A program made the position numbers and the translations under genes. A stretch of DNA of 64,000 nucleotides from Bacteroidales bacterium UBA1181 (GTDB taxonomy: Bacteria > Bacteroidota > Bacteroidia > Bacteroidales > Paludibacteraceae), in assembly GCA_002310215.1 (NCBI GenBank), contig DBYR01000042.1, positions 124,001 through 188,000 of the forward strand. Reading direction: 5' to 3'. Of the stretch, positions 8,165 to 17,855 are shown one piece after another. The notes under the pieces are model-generated. The model did not search any database. It worked only from the letters and a program-made list of their open reading frames with translations, and was not told where the DNA came from. Numbering within the stretch: the first letter of the stretch is position 1; every line of letters starts with the position of its first letter.

Positions 8165-9688
8165 TTAGTCTTTTCCTCCGATTCTGAGTTCCTCCTCGGT
8201 GTCTTCTTCGTTGATAGTCGCATCGTTTGTTGATGAGGCGCCAGCGTCCACGAGATCCAGTTCCACGCGTCTGTTCTTCTCACGTCCTTCAGGCGTGTCG
8301 TTAGAGGCGATTGGCTCGGTTTCACCCTTGCTCACACATCCGATACGGTTGCGTGGGATGTTTTTCCTTACGAGTGCGTTCTTGAAGGCCTCGGCCCTAT
8401 GCTGACCGTTCACGATATTCTTAGCTGGTGTGCTGGAGTTGTCGGTGTGGCCAGTGATGATGATCTTCGACTCTGGATTTGTCTCTAAATACTTGCGAAC
8501 GATGAGGAAGTATGGGTCCGCCTCTTTCGGGAAGAGAGGGGAGGCGTTGACGTTCGCATATTTGGCCGCATTCTTGATGGCTTTCAAAGCGTCTAAGGCT
8601 TCTTGTCTGGATGCTTCGTTGACTGCGACCAACTCTTTGTCTTTGCGCTCTTGTTGACCTCTTTCCAACTCTTGCTTGCGACCTTTCTCCTCGACCTTAG
8701 CCGCACGTTTGGCTGCGGCCGCTTCCGCTTCTTGTCTCTCGTTCTTTACACGCTCGTCCAATATCTTATTGGTTTCGGCTATTTCCTTTTCCGTGTCGTG
8801 GAACGAGAGGTAGAATCCGACTTTCAGACCCGCTTCGATTGGGGTGATTTTCGTGACTTGGTTGCTGGAGTAGAGTCCGACATATTCGTGCTTTTGCGCA
8901 TTGTACAATGGTGTGCTCTCCTGCTTGCAGGCGTTGAGCAGCCCGTAGCTACCGTATAAGCCTATGTAGAGCGCACATTGGTCTGTTATTTTCTTCAATA
9001 TGCCCAAGTCTGCTATCGCATTCACGCCAATGGCATACTTAATCTTACCCTTCTCCGCTTCGTCGGCAGGGTAGAGGCCTAGGTGCTCATGGTCTTTAAA
9101 ACCCTTGTTATAGATATACTCCACTTTCGTTTGGTCGAAGTAGACGGAATAGTTGATGTGCTCTCCTTCGATCGGTTTGTATTTTCCCGCGATAGGGAGG
9201 GAGAATGATGCGCCGATTGCAGCATGGAAACTGGTTGGCTTGGTCGCCCCTGTGGAGATTACCAATTGAACAGGTATTTCGACTGCAAACATGTTCTCCT
9301 TTTCTTCCCATTCTTTGAAAAGATAGGTATATTTTGCGTTTTGACCATTTTCAGCGGTATAATTTAGCTCCTGCTCCTTGTAGTCTGTTGTTGTTGTTGC
9401 ATTCCTCAGGGTCAACTTCAAACCAGTACCGAATCCCACAACCTTAGGGACGATTTCATACCTTGCCTCGAACATGCCTCCAAAACCGATCTTGGAATCT
9501 CCGTAAATCGGGTCGCTGAACATAGTGTGCAAGCCGCCGCCCAAGTTGAAATTCAGGTGGTGATCCAAGAAATATTGAGCGGCAACCTGTTCCTGTTGTT
9601 CGATGGTGGAGTCCGCCTTTTCTTCTTGTGCGATGACTGCCATGACAGGCGTCAGAATCATCCATATTATCAATAATGATTTTCTCAT
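8165..9688 (-). CDS. OmpA-family outer-membrane protein
   Basis: A 507-residue protein with signal peptide (MRKSLLIIWMILTPVMAVIAQ). Residues about 30-310 look like an outer-membrane beta-barrel (alternating aromatic strands, GGGLHTMF, GFGTGLKLTLR). About 315-360 is an Ala/Glu/Lys/Arg-rich coiled-coil linker. The C-terminal OmpA/MotB domain (about 375-490) has IIITGHTDNSSTPAKN and GREKNRRVELDL, which bind peptidoglycan. Its start lies 23 bp after the stop of the giant repeat protein gene, so both are probably on one transcript; it may help anchor or display that protein, but this is inference from position only. Confidence 0.9.
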   Translation of the reverse strand: MRKSLLIIWMILTPVMAVIAQEEKADSTIEQQEQVAAQYFLDHHLNFNLGGGLHTMFSDPIYGDSKIGFGGMFEARYEIVPKVVGFGTGLKLTLRNATTTTDYKEQELNYTAENGQNAKYTYLFKEWEEKENMFAVEIPVQLVISTGATKPTSFHAAIGASFSLPIAGKYKPIEGEHINYSVYFDQTKVEYIYNKGFKDHEHLGLYPADEAEKGKIKYAIGVNAIADLGILKKITDQCALYIGLYGSYGLLNACKQESTPLYNAQKHEYVGLYSSNQVTKITPIEAGLKVGFYLSFHDTEKEIAETNKILDERVKNERQEAEAAAAKRAAKVEEKGRKQELERGQQERKDKELVAVNEASRQEALDALKAIKNAAKYANVNASPLFPKEADPYFLIVRKYLETNPESKIIITGHTDNSSTPAKNIVNGQHRAEAFKNALVRKNIPRNRIGCVSKGETEPIASNDTPEGREKNRRVELDLVDAGASSTNDATINEEDTEEELRIGGKD

Positions 9689-9711
9689 CGTGCTTACTTT
9701 TTAGTTGGGTA

Positions 9712-12700
9712 TTATTGTTTTAATACTTTAACCTTTACTCCATCGATGTTGATGATGAACAGACCGGATACCAGTCCGAAGTTGTCGGCTGGGATACTAA
9801 GCTCGTCGCCTTCGAATGTTGCAGGTCCATAGATTGTCGTACCGAACTCGTTGTCTACGGTCAGTGTGTGCTCCGTATCTGCGAAATTGTAAAGTTTTAT
9901 TGTCGCCGTGGTCCCGCTGCGGATAGGGTTTGGCATCACTGAGATGTCCCTATACTTATTGAGCGGGTTGTACCAATTGTCTCTTGCGCAAGTCCTCATC
10001 TCTTGGTCGGTTCCTTCGTTGATGACTACGTAGTAAGTGCCGGAAAGTCCGCCTTGCTCTTGGTAGTATGGCAATGTCGCACCTTCTATCTTCTCTCCGT
10101 TGTGGAACCATTGAAAGCTTCCGTATTGCTTGCTTTCGTCCTTGATGATGCTGACCACATCCTTGTATATCGCAACTATATTGTCTTGGCTGAGGTTAAC
10201 GTCGATGCTTACCCTGATTGGCTTGGTCTCGACGGTGTCTTCGTTTCTGAATACCACATCGGCGTCATATATGCCTTGTGCGCAACCATTAGGAATCTGT
10301 ACAACGATTTGATGGTCGGCTGGAGCCGCTGTCCAACTCATGTCGGCGAATCCTTGCGCTTTGGCTGAATCAGAGAATGTGAGTTTGAAGTCGATTGGTA
10401 TGCCTCCTTTAAGGGTGTATCCAATCTGTCCGTCCTCGCCTTGGCAGTAGCCCTCCGCATTCACTTCGAAGAATTGTCCGTTGGCTAATGGCATAAGGGA
10501 TACGATCTTCTTCAACGCCACCTCATTCTTCGTGTCGCAGAATTTACAACTGTAGGTCTTAACACCCTCTGTCGTATCGGTTGCCGCACGAGTGACGACG
10601 CCTTTGTCGAACTCATGTCCGTGGGCTGGCGTGATGACCGTGTCCTTCTTGACGTCGCAACGGATGCAATGCTTGGATGATATACCGTCGGTAGTACAGC
10701 CAACCGGCACATCCACTGTTAGGGTGTCCGCAAAGGTGTGTCCCAATGCGGCGATTGTTTCTTTCTTCGTTTCAGGACATACCGTACAGGTGAATGTGGC
10801 GACTCCTGGAGTGGTGCATGTAGCGGCTGTGGTAGTCTCGCCTTCGTTCCAGGTGTGTCCCTTGGCTTCGGTTGTCTTTTTGCTCCTGCTCATTTCAGAG
10901 TGGCATGTGGTGCAATAGATGACATCCTCGTAGCTTCCTCCTGTTGTACATGTAGCCTCTATTAGGTTCTCCTTGACAGAATCACCCTTGATGTGCCCTT
11001 TGAATGGAATCGTAGTGATGTCGGTCTTCGCATCGCAGCGCGCGCAATGTCTTGACATTGACCCGTTGCTGGTGCAAGTGGCCTTTTCGTCGATTACGAG
11101 CGTGTCGGCGTATTGGTGCCCTAACTCGCTAATCTCTTTTGTTTCTGTTACGTTACATATTCTGCAGGTGTGGCTGATTACGCCCTTTCCGGTGCAGGTT
11201 GGTTCCACGGTGGTGATACCGTTGTTCCATTGGTGGCCTAAGGCATCAACTGTTACGTGGTTCTTGTTGAGTATCTCTTTGCATATTTTGCATTTTTTGA
11301 CCTCATCGTATGATCCTGCGGTTGTACAGGTTGCCGCAATTTCGTTCATGGTGATCGCATCCGCCGTGTCGTGTCCCGTCGCTGGTATTACTGTCTCGAA
11401 TGTGCGTGCGTCGCAACGGATACAATGCTTAGACTGCAGTCCGTCGGTGAGACAGGTCATCGCTTTGTCGATCGTGAAGGTGTCCGCATAGGCATGGCCC
11501 AAAGCTTCCACGTTCTTCGTTTCGACGAATCCGCAGACCGTACAAGTGAATGTTTTGATTCCGCCTTCCGTACAGGTTGGCGCCACAACGTCCACACCTT
11601 CGTTCCATTGGTGGCCGGTTGGATCCTCTGCCACGCCTTGTTTCCTGCTTAATTCCAGACCGCAAAATTTACATACGATGACCTCGGTGTAGGTGCCTGG
11701 CTCAAGACAAGTGGCCGGTTGGTGATTCTCCTTGATCGGCTCTCCTGGTTGATGGTCGACAACTGGCATTGTTTCCGTGTCTTTTTTCTCTTCACATCTG
11801 ATGCAGTGTCTCGATTTTGAGCCTTCAGAGTGGCAAGTTGGTTGAACGTCCACGGTGAATGTGTCCGCGAAGGCATGTCCTAATGCCTCAATGATTTTGT
11901 TTTCCTTCGCTTGACAACGGTCGCACACTTTGCTGATGAGACCATCTTTCGTGCAGGTAGGTGCTTCGATGGTGTCGCTCTCGTTCCATGTGTGGCCCAA
12001 AGGAGAAATCTCTCTCTTGCCGAACTTGGCGTCGCAACCGGTGCGGGTACAGTGCCTTGACTCGCTTCCCAACTCAAGACAGGTGGCCGGAACATCTACT
12101 GTGTATTCCTCTGCGAATAGGTGACCCATTGCGTTTACGGTGTCCTTGGCGATGTTCTTGCATATCTTGCAGGTGTAGAGAACAATTCCGGATTCTGTGC
12201 AAGTCGGTTTAATGAAGTACTCTTCCGTGCCTTCGTAGTCGTGACCCTTCGCGACGTCTATCTTATGGGTTGAACGAAGCTGTATGCCACATCTCTCGCA
12301 GTAGAAGCTCTCGTCGTGCGATCCGTTTTCCGTGCAGGTTGCCTCTTCCACGTTTTCCCATCTTACTGGGCTCTCCAGATGGCCTGGGCTTGGAATGACG
12401 GTCGTGCCTGTCTTGGCGTCGCATCGGGTACAATGTTTGGATTTGCTTCCTCCTTTGGTACATGTTGGCTCCACATCTATGGTATAGGTGTTTTCCCAAT
12501 GATGCCCCAATTTGTCGATGATGCTGTCAACCTCTGTTCCGCACACTTCGCACTTGAATTTCGCCATTCCGTTTTCCGTGCAGGTCGCCTTTTTCACTAC
12601 TACGCTTTCTACTAATTTGTGTGTGCCCTTTGGCAATGGTGTGATGTCTTCCTTCTCCAGACATCCCTCGTGGGTGCAATGTCTCGATTTTACGCCTTCG

Positions 12701-15369
12701 CTTTTGCAGGTTGGCTCCCTATCTATGGTGAAGGTGTCGGCGAAGGCATGTCCGAGTGCGTCGATTTTTCGTGTCTCTATCTTGTCGCATCTTGTGCAGA
12801 TGTATTTCGCTTGACCCTCCTGTGTGCAGGTTGGAGCCAATTGTATGGTGTCCAACTTCATGTCATGACCTTTGGCGGCCAAGACTCTCGTCTCTGTGGT
12901 GGCTGTACAATGATCGCGGAGACAGTGCTTGGATTCACTTCCCTCTTTCTCGCATGTTGGCTCGATGTCGGTGGTGAATAGATCGCTGAATAGGTGTCCC
13001 AGCGCTTCCACGATCTCAGTTTTCTCCATTTGACAACCTGTATTTGTGCATTTGATGTTCTTCTCGCCCTCTATGACGCAGGTTGGTTGGGTGACAATAG
13101 TGGTGTCGCTCCAGTTGTGTCCGATGGAGTCTATAGTGGTGATCTCCGTTCTCACATCACATCCGATGCGCTGGCAATGCTTGGACTTCTCACCCTCTTC
13201 GGTACAGGTAGCCGGCTTGTCGATGATGAAGTCGGAGAAGTTGTGCCCTAACGCATCGACGGTGTCTGTCTTTGTGGTATCACCCTTGATGCAGTTGTAA
13301 ACAATCGTTCCGATGGTTGTGCATGTAGGGGCTAATGTTGTGTCCCCGTCATTCCAGATGTGTCCTGTGGCTGGAACAGGTCGGATTTCGATTCTGTCAT
13401 CGCAACGGACGCAATGTCTGGATTCTTCACCCGCAGTCTTGCATGTCGGCTGAATGTCCACTGTGAATGTTTCTTCGTGTTTGTGCCCCAATTCTTTTAT
13501 GATTACGTGTTCCGCTATCGATCCGCACTTGGTGCATCTACGGTTTACTTCCCCTTTCTCAGTACAGGTGGCCTCCTTGATGGTCTCGTAAACTTCCCAT
13601 ACGTGTCCGCCATTAGGCTCTATTTCGACGGTGTCTATCCTTGCAGTACAGCCTTCGTGTAGGCAATGGCGTGTTTTGATTCCGCTTTCCGTGCAATTCG
13701 CTTCCACATCGATGGTGTATTCGTCACTGAATTCATGGCCGATGGCTTCGATAGGACGCACGTTCCTTTTTTCGTCGCAGCGGGTGCAATGCTGGGATTC
13801 GCTGCCCTCTTCTTCACATTTAGGTTGCACGTCGATGGTGAATGCCTCCTCGAAATCGTGGCCTAAAGCTGCGACTGGGTCAATCTTGAATGCTTCACAG
13901 AAGCGGCACGTGATTGAGTCTGCGCCTTGGGCGATGCAGCTTGGTTCTGTGATTCGTATCGTGTCTTTGCCCCATGTGTGAGGTTTTTTATCGATGACCT
14001 CGATGTCCGTTTTCGCGTCGCATCGTGTGCAGTGTCTTGATTGGCTACCCTCTTGGGAACAAGATGCTTCGACATCGATGGTTAAATTCGGTTCGAAGTC
14101 GTGCCCCAATGCCTCTATGCTGTCGGTCTTTATTGTTTCGCATCGTTGGCATTTTATTGTTTCCGCACCCTTTTCGGTGCAGGTCGCTTCTTGTACTATC
14201 GTCGTGTCCCTTCCCCATAGATGAGGAATCATACTGTCTATGATCAGTCCTGAATATTCTTCGTGATTACAGATGGAACAAGTGTATTTTTGTTTGTGGT
14301 ATCCTTCCGTTGTGCAGGTCGGTTCTGTTATGATGGTTATAGTTGTGTCGAATTTGTGAGGAGTGATGGTGTATGTGCTTCCCACTGTGGTGATGCTGTA
14401 GTTGGCGTTCTCTCCCTCGTCGCCTACGCTGATGGAGATGTTGTATATGCCAGCCGTTTCACCCTCTTCCCGACTAATCTGTATGCCTGTTATGGCGTGG
14501 TTGAGAATCGTGTCGCTGATGGAGTAGGTGAGAGGTTTAGGAGCCTCGCCTTGGTGAACGCTGATGGTATCGGCTTTTATGGTTGCAGCTTTTCTCCGAA
14601 TGGTGATGGTGCTGCTGAAGATAGTGTCCGAATACCCTTCTTTAGAAGCTTTCGCCTTCACGTCGTACGTGCCGGCATTGATATAGGAAGGGGCTTCGTT
14701 CAATGTGAATTCGCCGTCTTCCCTCGCATATTGTATGGTGCATCCCACAGCGTCGCCCTCAGTCCTTGGCGCGACTGTGTGACGTTCTCCGTCGAATGTT
14801 ACGTCGACATCCTCCATGGAGACACCGGTCAGTTGCGGTTTGCCCGTGAGCATCACGGTGAAATTGTCAGACTGGTCAGAACCGTATGGGAATTGTAGGC
14901 GAATGCTGTCTCTGTTGTATCCTGTTGGAGGAATGAGACTCACTTCCCCGATGCGTATATGCACCTCGTTCAGTGGTGTTTCTTCTCCGCCCAAACTGAA
15001 TATGACGGTGATTTTCCCGTCTGTGTTTGATAGGTTGCCGATGACTTGCTCGATTCCCTCTTCCTTTTTGATGAACACTTTGCTTTCCCCGGAAAGTGTC
15101 GATACTTTCATGATGTCCGGCATGGTCAGTCCGTACGCTTCATCATTTGGTGTCCACTCATCGGCGAAGGCTACCACGTAGTTGAGTTGGTACACCTTGG
15201 TCGTGTCGAGCGAAGCGCCGTCGAATAACATGTTCGCCGAACTGCCGGATCCCGTCATCGTGATGCTTTGGCTTGTGATAGCCGAGTTTAATGTCTCAGC
15301 CTTCGCATTGCCTATCACACACGCAACCAAAAAAAGAAATAATGACGTGAGTCTTAAAAATCTTTTCAT
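9712..15369 (-). CDS. Giant secreted Cys-rich repeat protein with T9SS tail
   Basis: A 1885-residue protein with a signal peptide (MKRFLRLTSLFLFLVACVIGNAKA). Residues about 25-340 hold adhesin-like beta domains, including MBG-like units (AGTYDVKAKA, TAGIYNISISVG). About 341-1620 is a tandem array of roughly 31 units of about 41 residues with the pattern PTCTExG-(x5)-CxxC-(x~10)-ALGH. A pre-tail region follows, and the last about 75 residues (SVMPNPI...GLFIINIDGVKVKVLKQ) form a type IX secretion sorting domain, so it is probably exported to the surface. Similar CxxC-ALGH repeats are known in Firmicutes surface proteins; here each pair of Cys could bind metal or form a disulfide. Function unknown: adhesin or surface-layer filament are guesses. 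Confidence 0.9.
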   Translation of the reverse strand: MKRFLRLTSLFLFLVACVIGNAKAETLNSAITSQSITMTGSGSSANMLFDGASLDTTKVYQLNYVVAFADEWTPNDEAYGLTMPDIMKVSTLSGESKVFIKKEEGIEQVIGNLSNTDGKITVIFSLGGEETPLNEVHIRIGEVSLIPPTGYNRDSIRLQFPYGSDQSDNFTVMLTGKPQLTGVSMEDVDVTFDGERHTVAPRTEGDAVGCTIQYAREDGEFTLNEAPSYINAGTYDVKAKASKEGYSDTIFSSTITIRRKAATIKADTISVHQGEAPKPLTYSISDTILNHAITGIQISREEGETAGIYNISISVGDEGENANYSITTVGSTYTITPHKFDTTITIITEPTCTTEGYHKQKYTCSICNHEEYSGLIIDSMIPHLWGRDTTIVQEATCTEKGAETIKCQRCETIKTDSIEALGHDFEPNLTIDVEASCSQEGSQSRHCTRCDAKTDIEVIDKKPHTWGKDTIRITEPSCIAQGADSITCRFCEAFKIDPVAALGHDFEEAFTIDVQPKCEEEGSESQHCTRCDEKRNVRPIEAIGHEFSDEYTIDVEANCTESGIKTRHCLHEGCTARIDTVEIEPNGGHVWEVYETIKEATCTEKGEVNRRCTKCGSIAEHVIIKELGHKHEETFTVDIQPTCKTAGEESRHCVRCDDRIEIRPVPATGHIWNDGDTTLAPTCTTIGTIVYNCIKGDTTKTDTVDALGHNFSDFIIDKPATCTEEGEKSKHCQRIGCDVRTEITTIDSIGHNWSDTTIVTQPTCVIEGEKNIKCTNTGCQMEKTEIVEALGHLFSDLFTTDIEPTCEKEGSESKHCLRDHCTATTETRVLAAKGHDMKLDTIQLAPTCTQEGQAKYICTRCDKIETRKIDALGHAFADTFTIDREPTCKSEGVKSRHCTHEGCLEKEDITPLPKGTHKLVESVVVKKATCTENGMAKFKCEVCGTEVDSIIDKLGHHWENTYTIDVEPTCTKGGSKSKHCTRCDAKTGTTVIPSPGHLESPVRWENVEEATCTENGSHDESFYCERCGIQLRSTHKIDVAKGHDYEGTEEYFIKPTCTESGIVLYTCKICKNIAKDTVNAMGHLFAEEYTVDVPATCLELGSESRHCTRTGCDAKFGKREISPLGHTWNESDTIEAPTCTKDGLISKVCDRCQAKENKIIEALGHAFADTFTVDVQPTCHSEGSKSRHCIRCEEKKDTETMPVVDHQPGEPIKENHQPATCLEPGTYTEVIVCKFCGLELSRKQGVAEDPTGHQWNEGVDVVAPTCTEGGIKTFTCTVCGFVETKNVEALGHAYADTFTIDKAMTCLTDGLQSKHCIRCDARTFETVIPATGHDTADAITMNEIAATCTTAGSYDEVKKCKICKEILNKNHVTVDALGHQWNNGITTVEPTCTGKGVISHTCRICNVTETKEISELGHQYADTLVIDEKATCTSNGSMSRHCARCDAKTDITTIPFKGHIKGDSVKENLIEATCTTGGSYEDVIYCTTCHSEMSRSKKTTEAKGHTWNEGETTTAATCTTPGVATFTCTVCPETKKETIAALGHTFADTLTVDVPVGCTTDGISSKHCIRCDVKKDTVITPAHGHEFDKGVVTRAATDTTEGVKTYSCKFCDTKNEVALKKIVSLMPLANGQFFEVNAEGYCQGEDGQIGYTLKGGIPIDFKLTFSDSAKAQGFADMSWTAAPADHQIVVQIPNGCAQGIYDADVVFRNEDTVETKPIRVSIDVNLSQDNIVAIYKDVVSIIKDESKQYGSFQWFHNGEKIEGATLPYYQEQGGLSGTYYVVINEGTDQEMRTCARDNWYNPLNKYRDISVMPNPIRSGTTATIKLYNFADTEHTLTVDNEFGTTIYGPATFEGDELSIPADNFGLVSGLFIINIDGVKVKVLKQ
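10505..14350 (-). repeat. About 31 tandem ~124-bp coding repeats with higher-order order
   Basis: Reading the protein N to C, three unit types can be told apart: A (xTCTExGxxxxxCxxC, ending ALGHxFAD), B (TFTIDVxPTCxxEGSxSRHC.RCD, ending GHxW) and C (ATCTxxGSYxExxxC). Units 2-16 mostly alternate A-B; from unit 17 C units appear, and units 22-30 are three successive C-A-B triplets. The last unit is degenerate and lacks its first Cys (AATDTTEG). Confidence 0.85.
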
Positions 15370-15756
15370 ATCTGTTTTTTTTGTTTCGTAGTCTTAAATA
15401 TAGTAAAAAAAAGTATCGTTATCTGCTAAAATAAATAATTCTTTCCGTTATTCCTCCCGTGAGATTCATATACATACCTATCCTCCTTACTTGTTGCAGC
15501 ATCTATCTTTTTTGCGTCGCAAAATTACAATTTTTTTGACAAATTTTCCTTTTTTGCGTGAAAAATAAGTGGGTGATTTGTTAAATGATATGAATTTTTT
15601 TCATGTGTACCATTGTGTGCTCTCCGCTTATTATGCGGGATGAGTGTTGTTCTTTTCGTCTTGTTGTGGAATTTTCGCTTGTGTATGGCTTCTCTCATAA
15701 CGAAAGAGGAGGATTTTTCGATGAAATCCTCCTCTTCCTCTTTCCGTATATAAATC
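15370..15756. other. Intergenic stretch without a credible gene
   Basis: 387 bp between two minus-strand genes. It holds a possible -7 box for the giant repeat gene (TAATTTTG on the minus strand, 15520-15527) and a 13-bp hairpin at 15704-15736. Short frames here (for example 15525-15776) have no coding signature. Confidence 0.6.
15704..15736 (-). terminator. Hairpin after the carboxylase operon
   Basis: A perfect 13-bp stem (AAGAGGAGGATTT with its complement) and a 7-nt loop stand 20 bp past the stop of the carboxyltransferase gene. Only a short T run follows on the minus strand. Confidence 0.6.
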
Positions 15757-17280
15757 TTACAAAGGTATGTTTCCATGTTTTTTCGCAGGATTCGACCTGA
15801 TTTTCGTGTGGGTCATATCCAATGCTTGGATGAGTTTTTCCCTGGTTTGTGATGGCAGGATAATCTCGTCCACGTAGCCCAATTCGGCTGCTCTGTAAGG
15901 ATTGGAGAATTTCTCCTCGTATTCTTTGCGCGCCTTGGCTTTCTCTTCCTCCGTCGTCTCTTTGTAGAGGATGTTCACCGCACCCTCTTGTCCCATGACT
16001 GCGATTTCCGCGTTAGGGTATGCGAAGTTGACGTCCGCACCCGTGTGCTTGCTGGACATGACGATGTATGCGCCTCCGTAAGCCTTGCGCGTGATGACTG
16101 TGATCTTTGGCACGGTCGCCTCCACGTAGGCGTATACGATCTTCGCACCGTGGCGGATGATTCCGCCGTGCTCTTGCGTGCAACCTGGCAGGAATCCTGG
16201 CACGTCCACGAATGAGACGATAGGAATGCTGAAGCAGTCGCAGAAACGGATGAATCGTGCGGATTTGTCCGCCGTGTCGATGTCGAGCACCCCTGCGTTG
16301 TAGGCCGGTTCGTTCGCTACGATACCGATTACTTTGCCTTCGATGTGGGCGAAACCTATGATGATGTTCGGTGCGAAGTTCTCCATGATCTCGAAGAAAT
16401 ATCCACCGTCGACCACTGCCTCGATCAACTGTTTCATGCTATATGGCTTACTTGGGTCCTCCGGAATGAAGGTGTCCAAGTCAATTCCGTTCGGGTTTAC
16501 CATGGAGTTGATGCCAGCCCTCGGCACATCGTCCATGTTGTTGGATGGCAGGTAACCTAAAAGCTCGCGAACCATCATCAATGTTTCCTCCTCGGTCTCT
16601 CCCATGAAGTGGCAGACGCCACTCTTTGAAGCGTGCGTGCTGGCACCTCCCAATTCCTCTTTGTCCACGGATTCGTGGGTGACGGTCTTAACGACCTCTG
16701 GACCCGTGACGAACATGTGGCTGTGTTCCTTCACCATGAAGATGAAGTCGGTGAGGGCAGGGGAGTAGCAGGCTCCACCCGCACATGGTCCGAGGATGAC
16801 GGAAATCTGAGGAATGACGCCAGAGGAGATCGTGTTCTGGTAGAAGATATCTCCATATCCCGCCAAGCTGGATACTCCTTCTTGGATTCTTGCACCTCCC
16901 GAGTCATTCAACGCGATGATAGGAGCCCCCATCTTCAACGCCAACTTTTGTATCTTGACAATCTTGTTCGCATTGGTACGGCTCAGGGAACCACCCAATA
17001 CGGTGAAGTCGTAGGCATAGATGTAAACCAATCTTCCGTCGATTTTTCCGTATCCGATGATGACACCGTCGCCCGGCATTTGCTTGTTTTCCAATCCGAA
17101 GTTGTGGCATTGATGTGTCACGAACTTGTCCATTTCGACGAATGTGCCCTTGTCGAGGAGCATATTGATTCGTTCGCGTGCCGTGTTCTTTCCTGCTTTA
17201 TGTTGTTTTTCTATGCGTGCGGCATCTCCTGCCTCCGCTTTTTTGTCTAATTCGATGAATTTTTTGATGGCCGATTCCAT
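15757..17280 (-). CDS. Acyl-CoA carboxylase carboxyltransferase subunit (PccB/MmdA type)
   Basis: A 507-residue carboxyltransferase that moves CO2 between biotin and propionyl-/methylmalonyl-CoA. The ATG at 17280 (MESAIKKF) is chosen because the upstream in-frame codon at 17289 is TTG. It has the two crotonase-like halves: the N half with NDSGGARIQEGVSSLAGYG and GPCAGGACYSPALTDF, the C half with VDVPGFLPGCTQEHGGIIRHGAK and KAYGGAYIVMSSK. Last gene of an accC-BCCP-carboxyltransferase operon, with 16 bp to the BCCP gene. Whether it works as propionyl-CoA carboxylase or in methylmalonyl-CoA decarboxylation cannot be settled; no membrane decarboxylase subunit is encoded nearby. Confidence 0.93.
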   Translation of the reverse strand: MESAIKKFIELDKKAEAGDAARIEKQHKAGKNTARERINMLLDKGTFVEMDKFVTHQCHNFGLENKQMPGDGVIIGYGKIDGRLVYIYAYDFTVLGGSLSRTNANKIVKIQKLALKMGAPIIALNDSGGARIQEGVSSLAGYGDIFYQNTISSGVIPQISVILGPCAGGACYSPALTDFIFMVKEHSHMFVTGPEVVKTVTHESVDKEELGGASTHASKSGVCHFMGETEEETLMMVRELLGYLPSNNMDDVPRAGINSMVNPNGIDLDTFIPEDPSKPYSMKQLIEAVVDGGYFFEIMENFAPNIIIGFAHIEGKVIGIVANEPAYNAGVLDIDTADKSARFIRFCDCFSIPIVSFVDVPGFLPGCTQEHGGIIRHGAKIVYAYVEATVPKITVITRKAYGGAYIVMSSKHTGADVNFAYPNAEIAVMGQEGAVNILYKETTEEEKAKARKEYEEKFSNPYRAAELGYVDEIILPSQTREKLIQALDMTHTKIRSNPAKKHGNIPL

Positions 17281-17296
17281 ATTTTTCAATTTTGGA

Positions 17297-17818
17297 TTAA
17301 TTGTTCGGTTCTGTTTCCAATGGTTTCAGTTCGATGAGTGTCTGGTTGCCGGCGATGTTCTCACCCTCCTGCACCAATATTTTCCTGATGATGCAATCGT
17401 TGGACACCTTGTATTCGCTCTGCATCTTCATCGCTTCGACGATGATGACCGGTGTGCCGGCTTTCACCTCGTCCCCTTCCTTGACAAGTATCTTGACCAC
17501 TTTGCCTGGCATTGGTGTGAACACCCTGTCTTGTCTGAAGTTGGCGTTACTCTTCTTTGAGAAATGTTGGTAGTTGTTCAAGATTTCGACGTTGAAGGCT
17601 TTGAACGCCACGCTGACGGTATATTCCCTCCCGTTTTCGGCAGGCTTCAGTTCCGCGTTGTATGACCTTCCGTTCTCCGCAATGATGGAGCATAGTCCGT
17701 TCTCAGCCATCACGATGTCCAAGTGATAAATCTTGTCGTCGACAGAGATGTCCACTTTGTTCTCGTCTTGGCTTAAAAGGGAAATCTCCTTTGTCTTGTT
17801 CCCGATCCGTATTTTCAT
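17297..17818 (-). CDS. Biotin carboxyl carrier protein
   Basis: A 173-residue carrier. The C-terminal biotinyl domain (about 98-170) has PMPGKVVKILVKEGDEVKAG and the biotinylation motif EAMKM with Lys-131. The N-terminal about 90 residues form a small domain without Pro/Ala-rich linker, as in acyl-CoA carboxylase carriers. It lies between the biotin carboxylase (37 bp upstream) and the carboxyltransferase (16 bp downstream), and it would shuttle carboxybiotin between them. Confidence 0.95.
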   Translation of the reverse strand: MKIRIGNKTKEISLLSQDENKVDISVDDKIYHLDIVMAENGLCSIIAENGRSYNAELKPAENGREYTVSVAFKAFNVEILNNYQHFSKKSNANFRQDRVFTPMPGKVVKILVKEGDEVKAGTPVIIVEAMKMQSEYKVSNDCIIRKILVQEGENIAGNQTLIELKPLETEPNN

Positions 17819-17855
17819 ATCAAATTCTTTTGTCTGTTTTTTAAGGTTGGAAAGT

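Noticed and set aside
10592..13981. Many plus-strand frames of 60-170 codons across the repeat region
   Set aside because: They recur with the coding repeats and are antisense shadows.
10505..14350. CRISPR-like or other non-coding repeat array
   Set aside because: Repeats are about 124 bp, diverged, in frame over one long gene and lack spacers.
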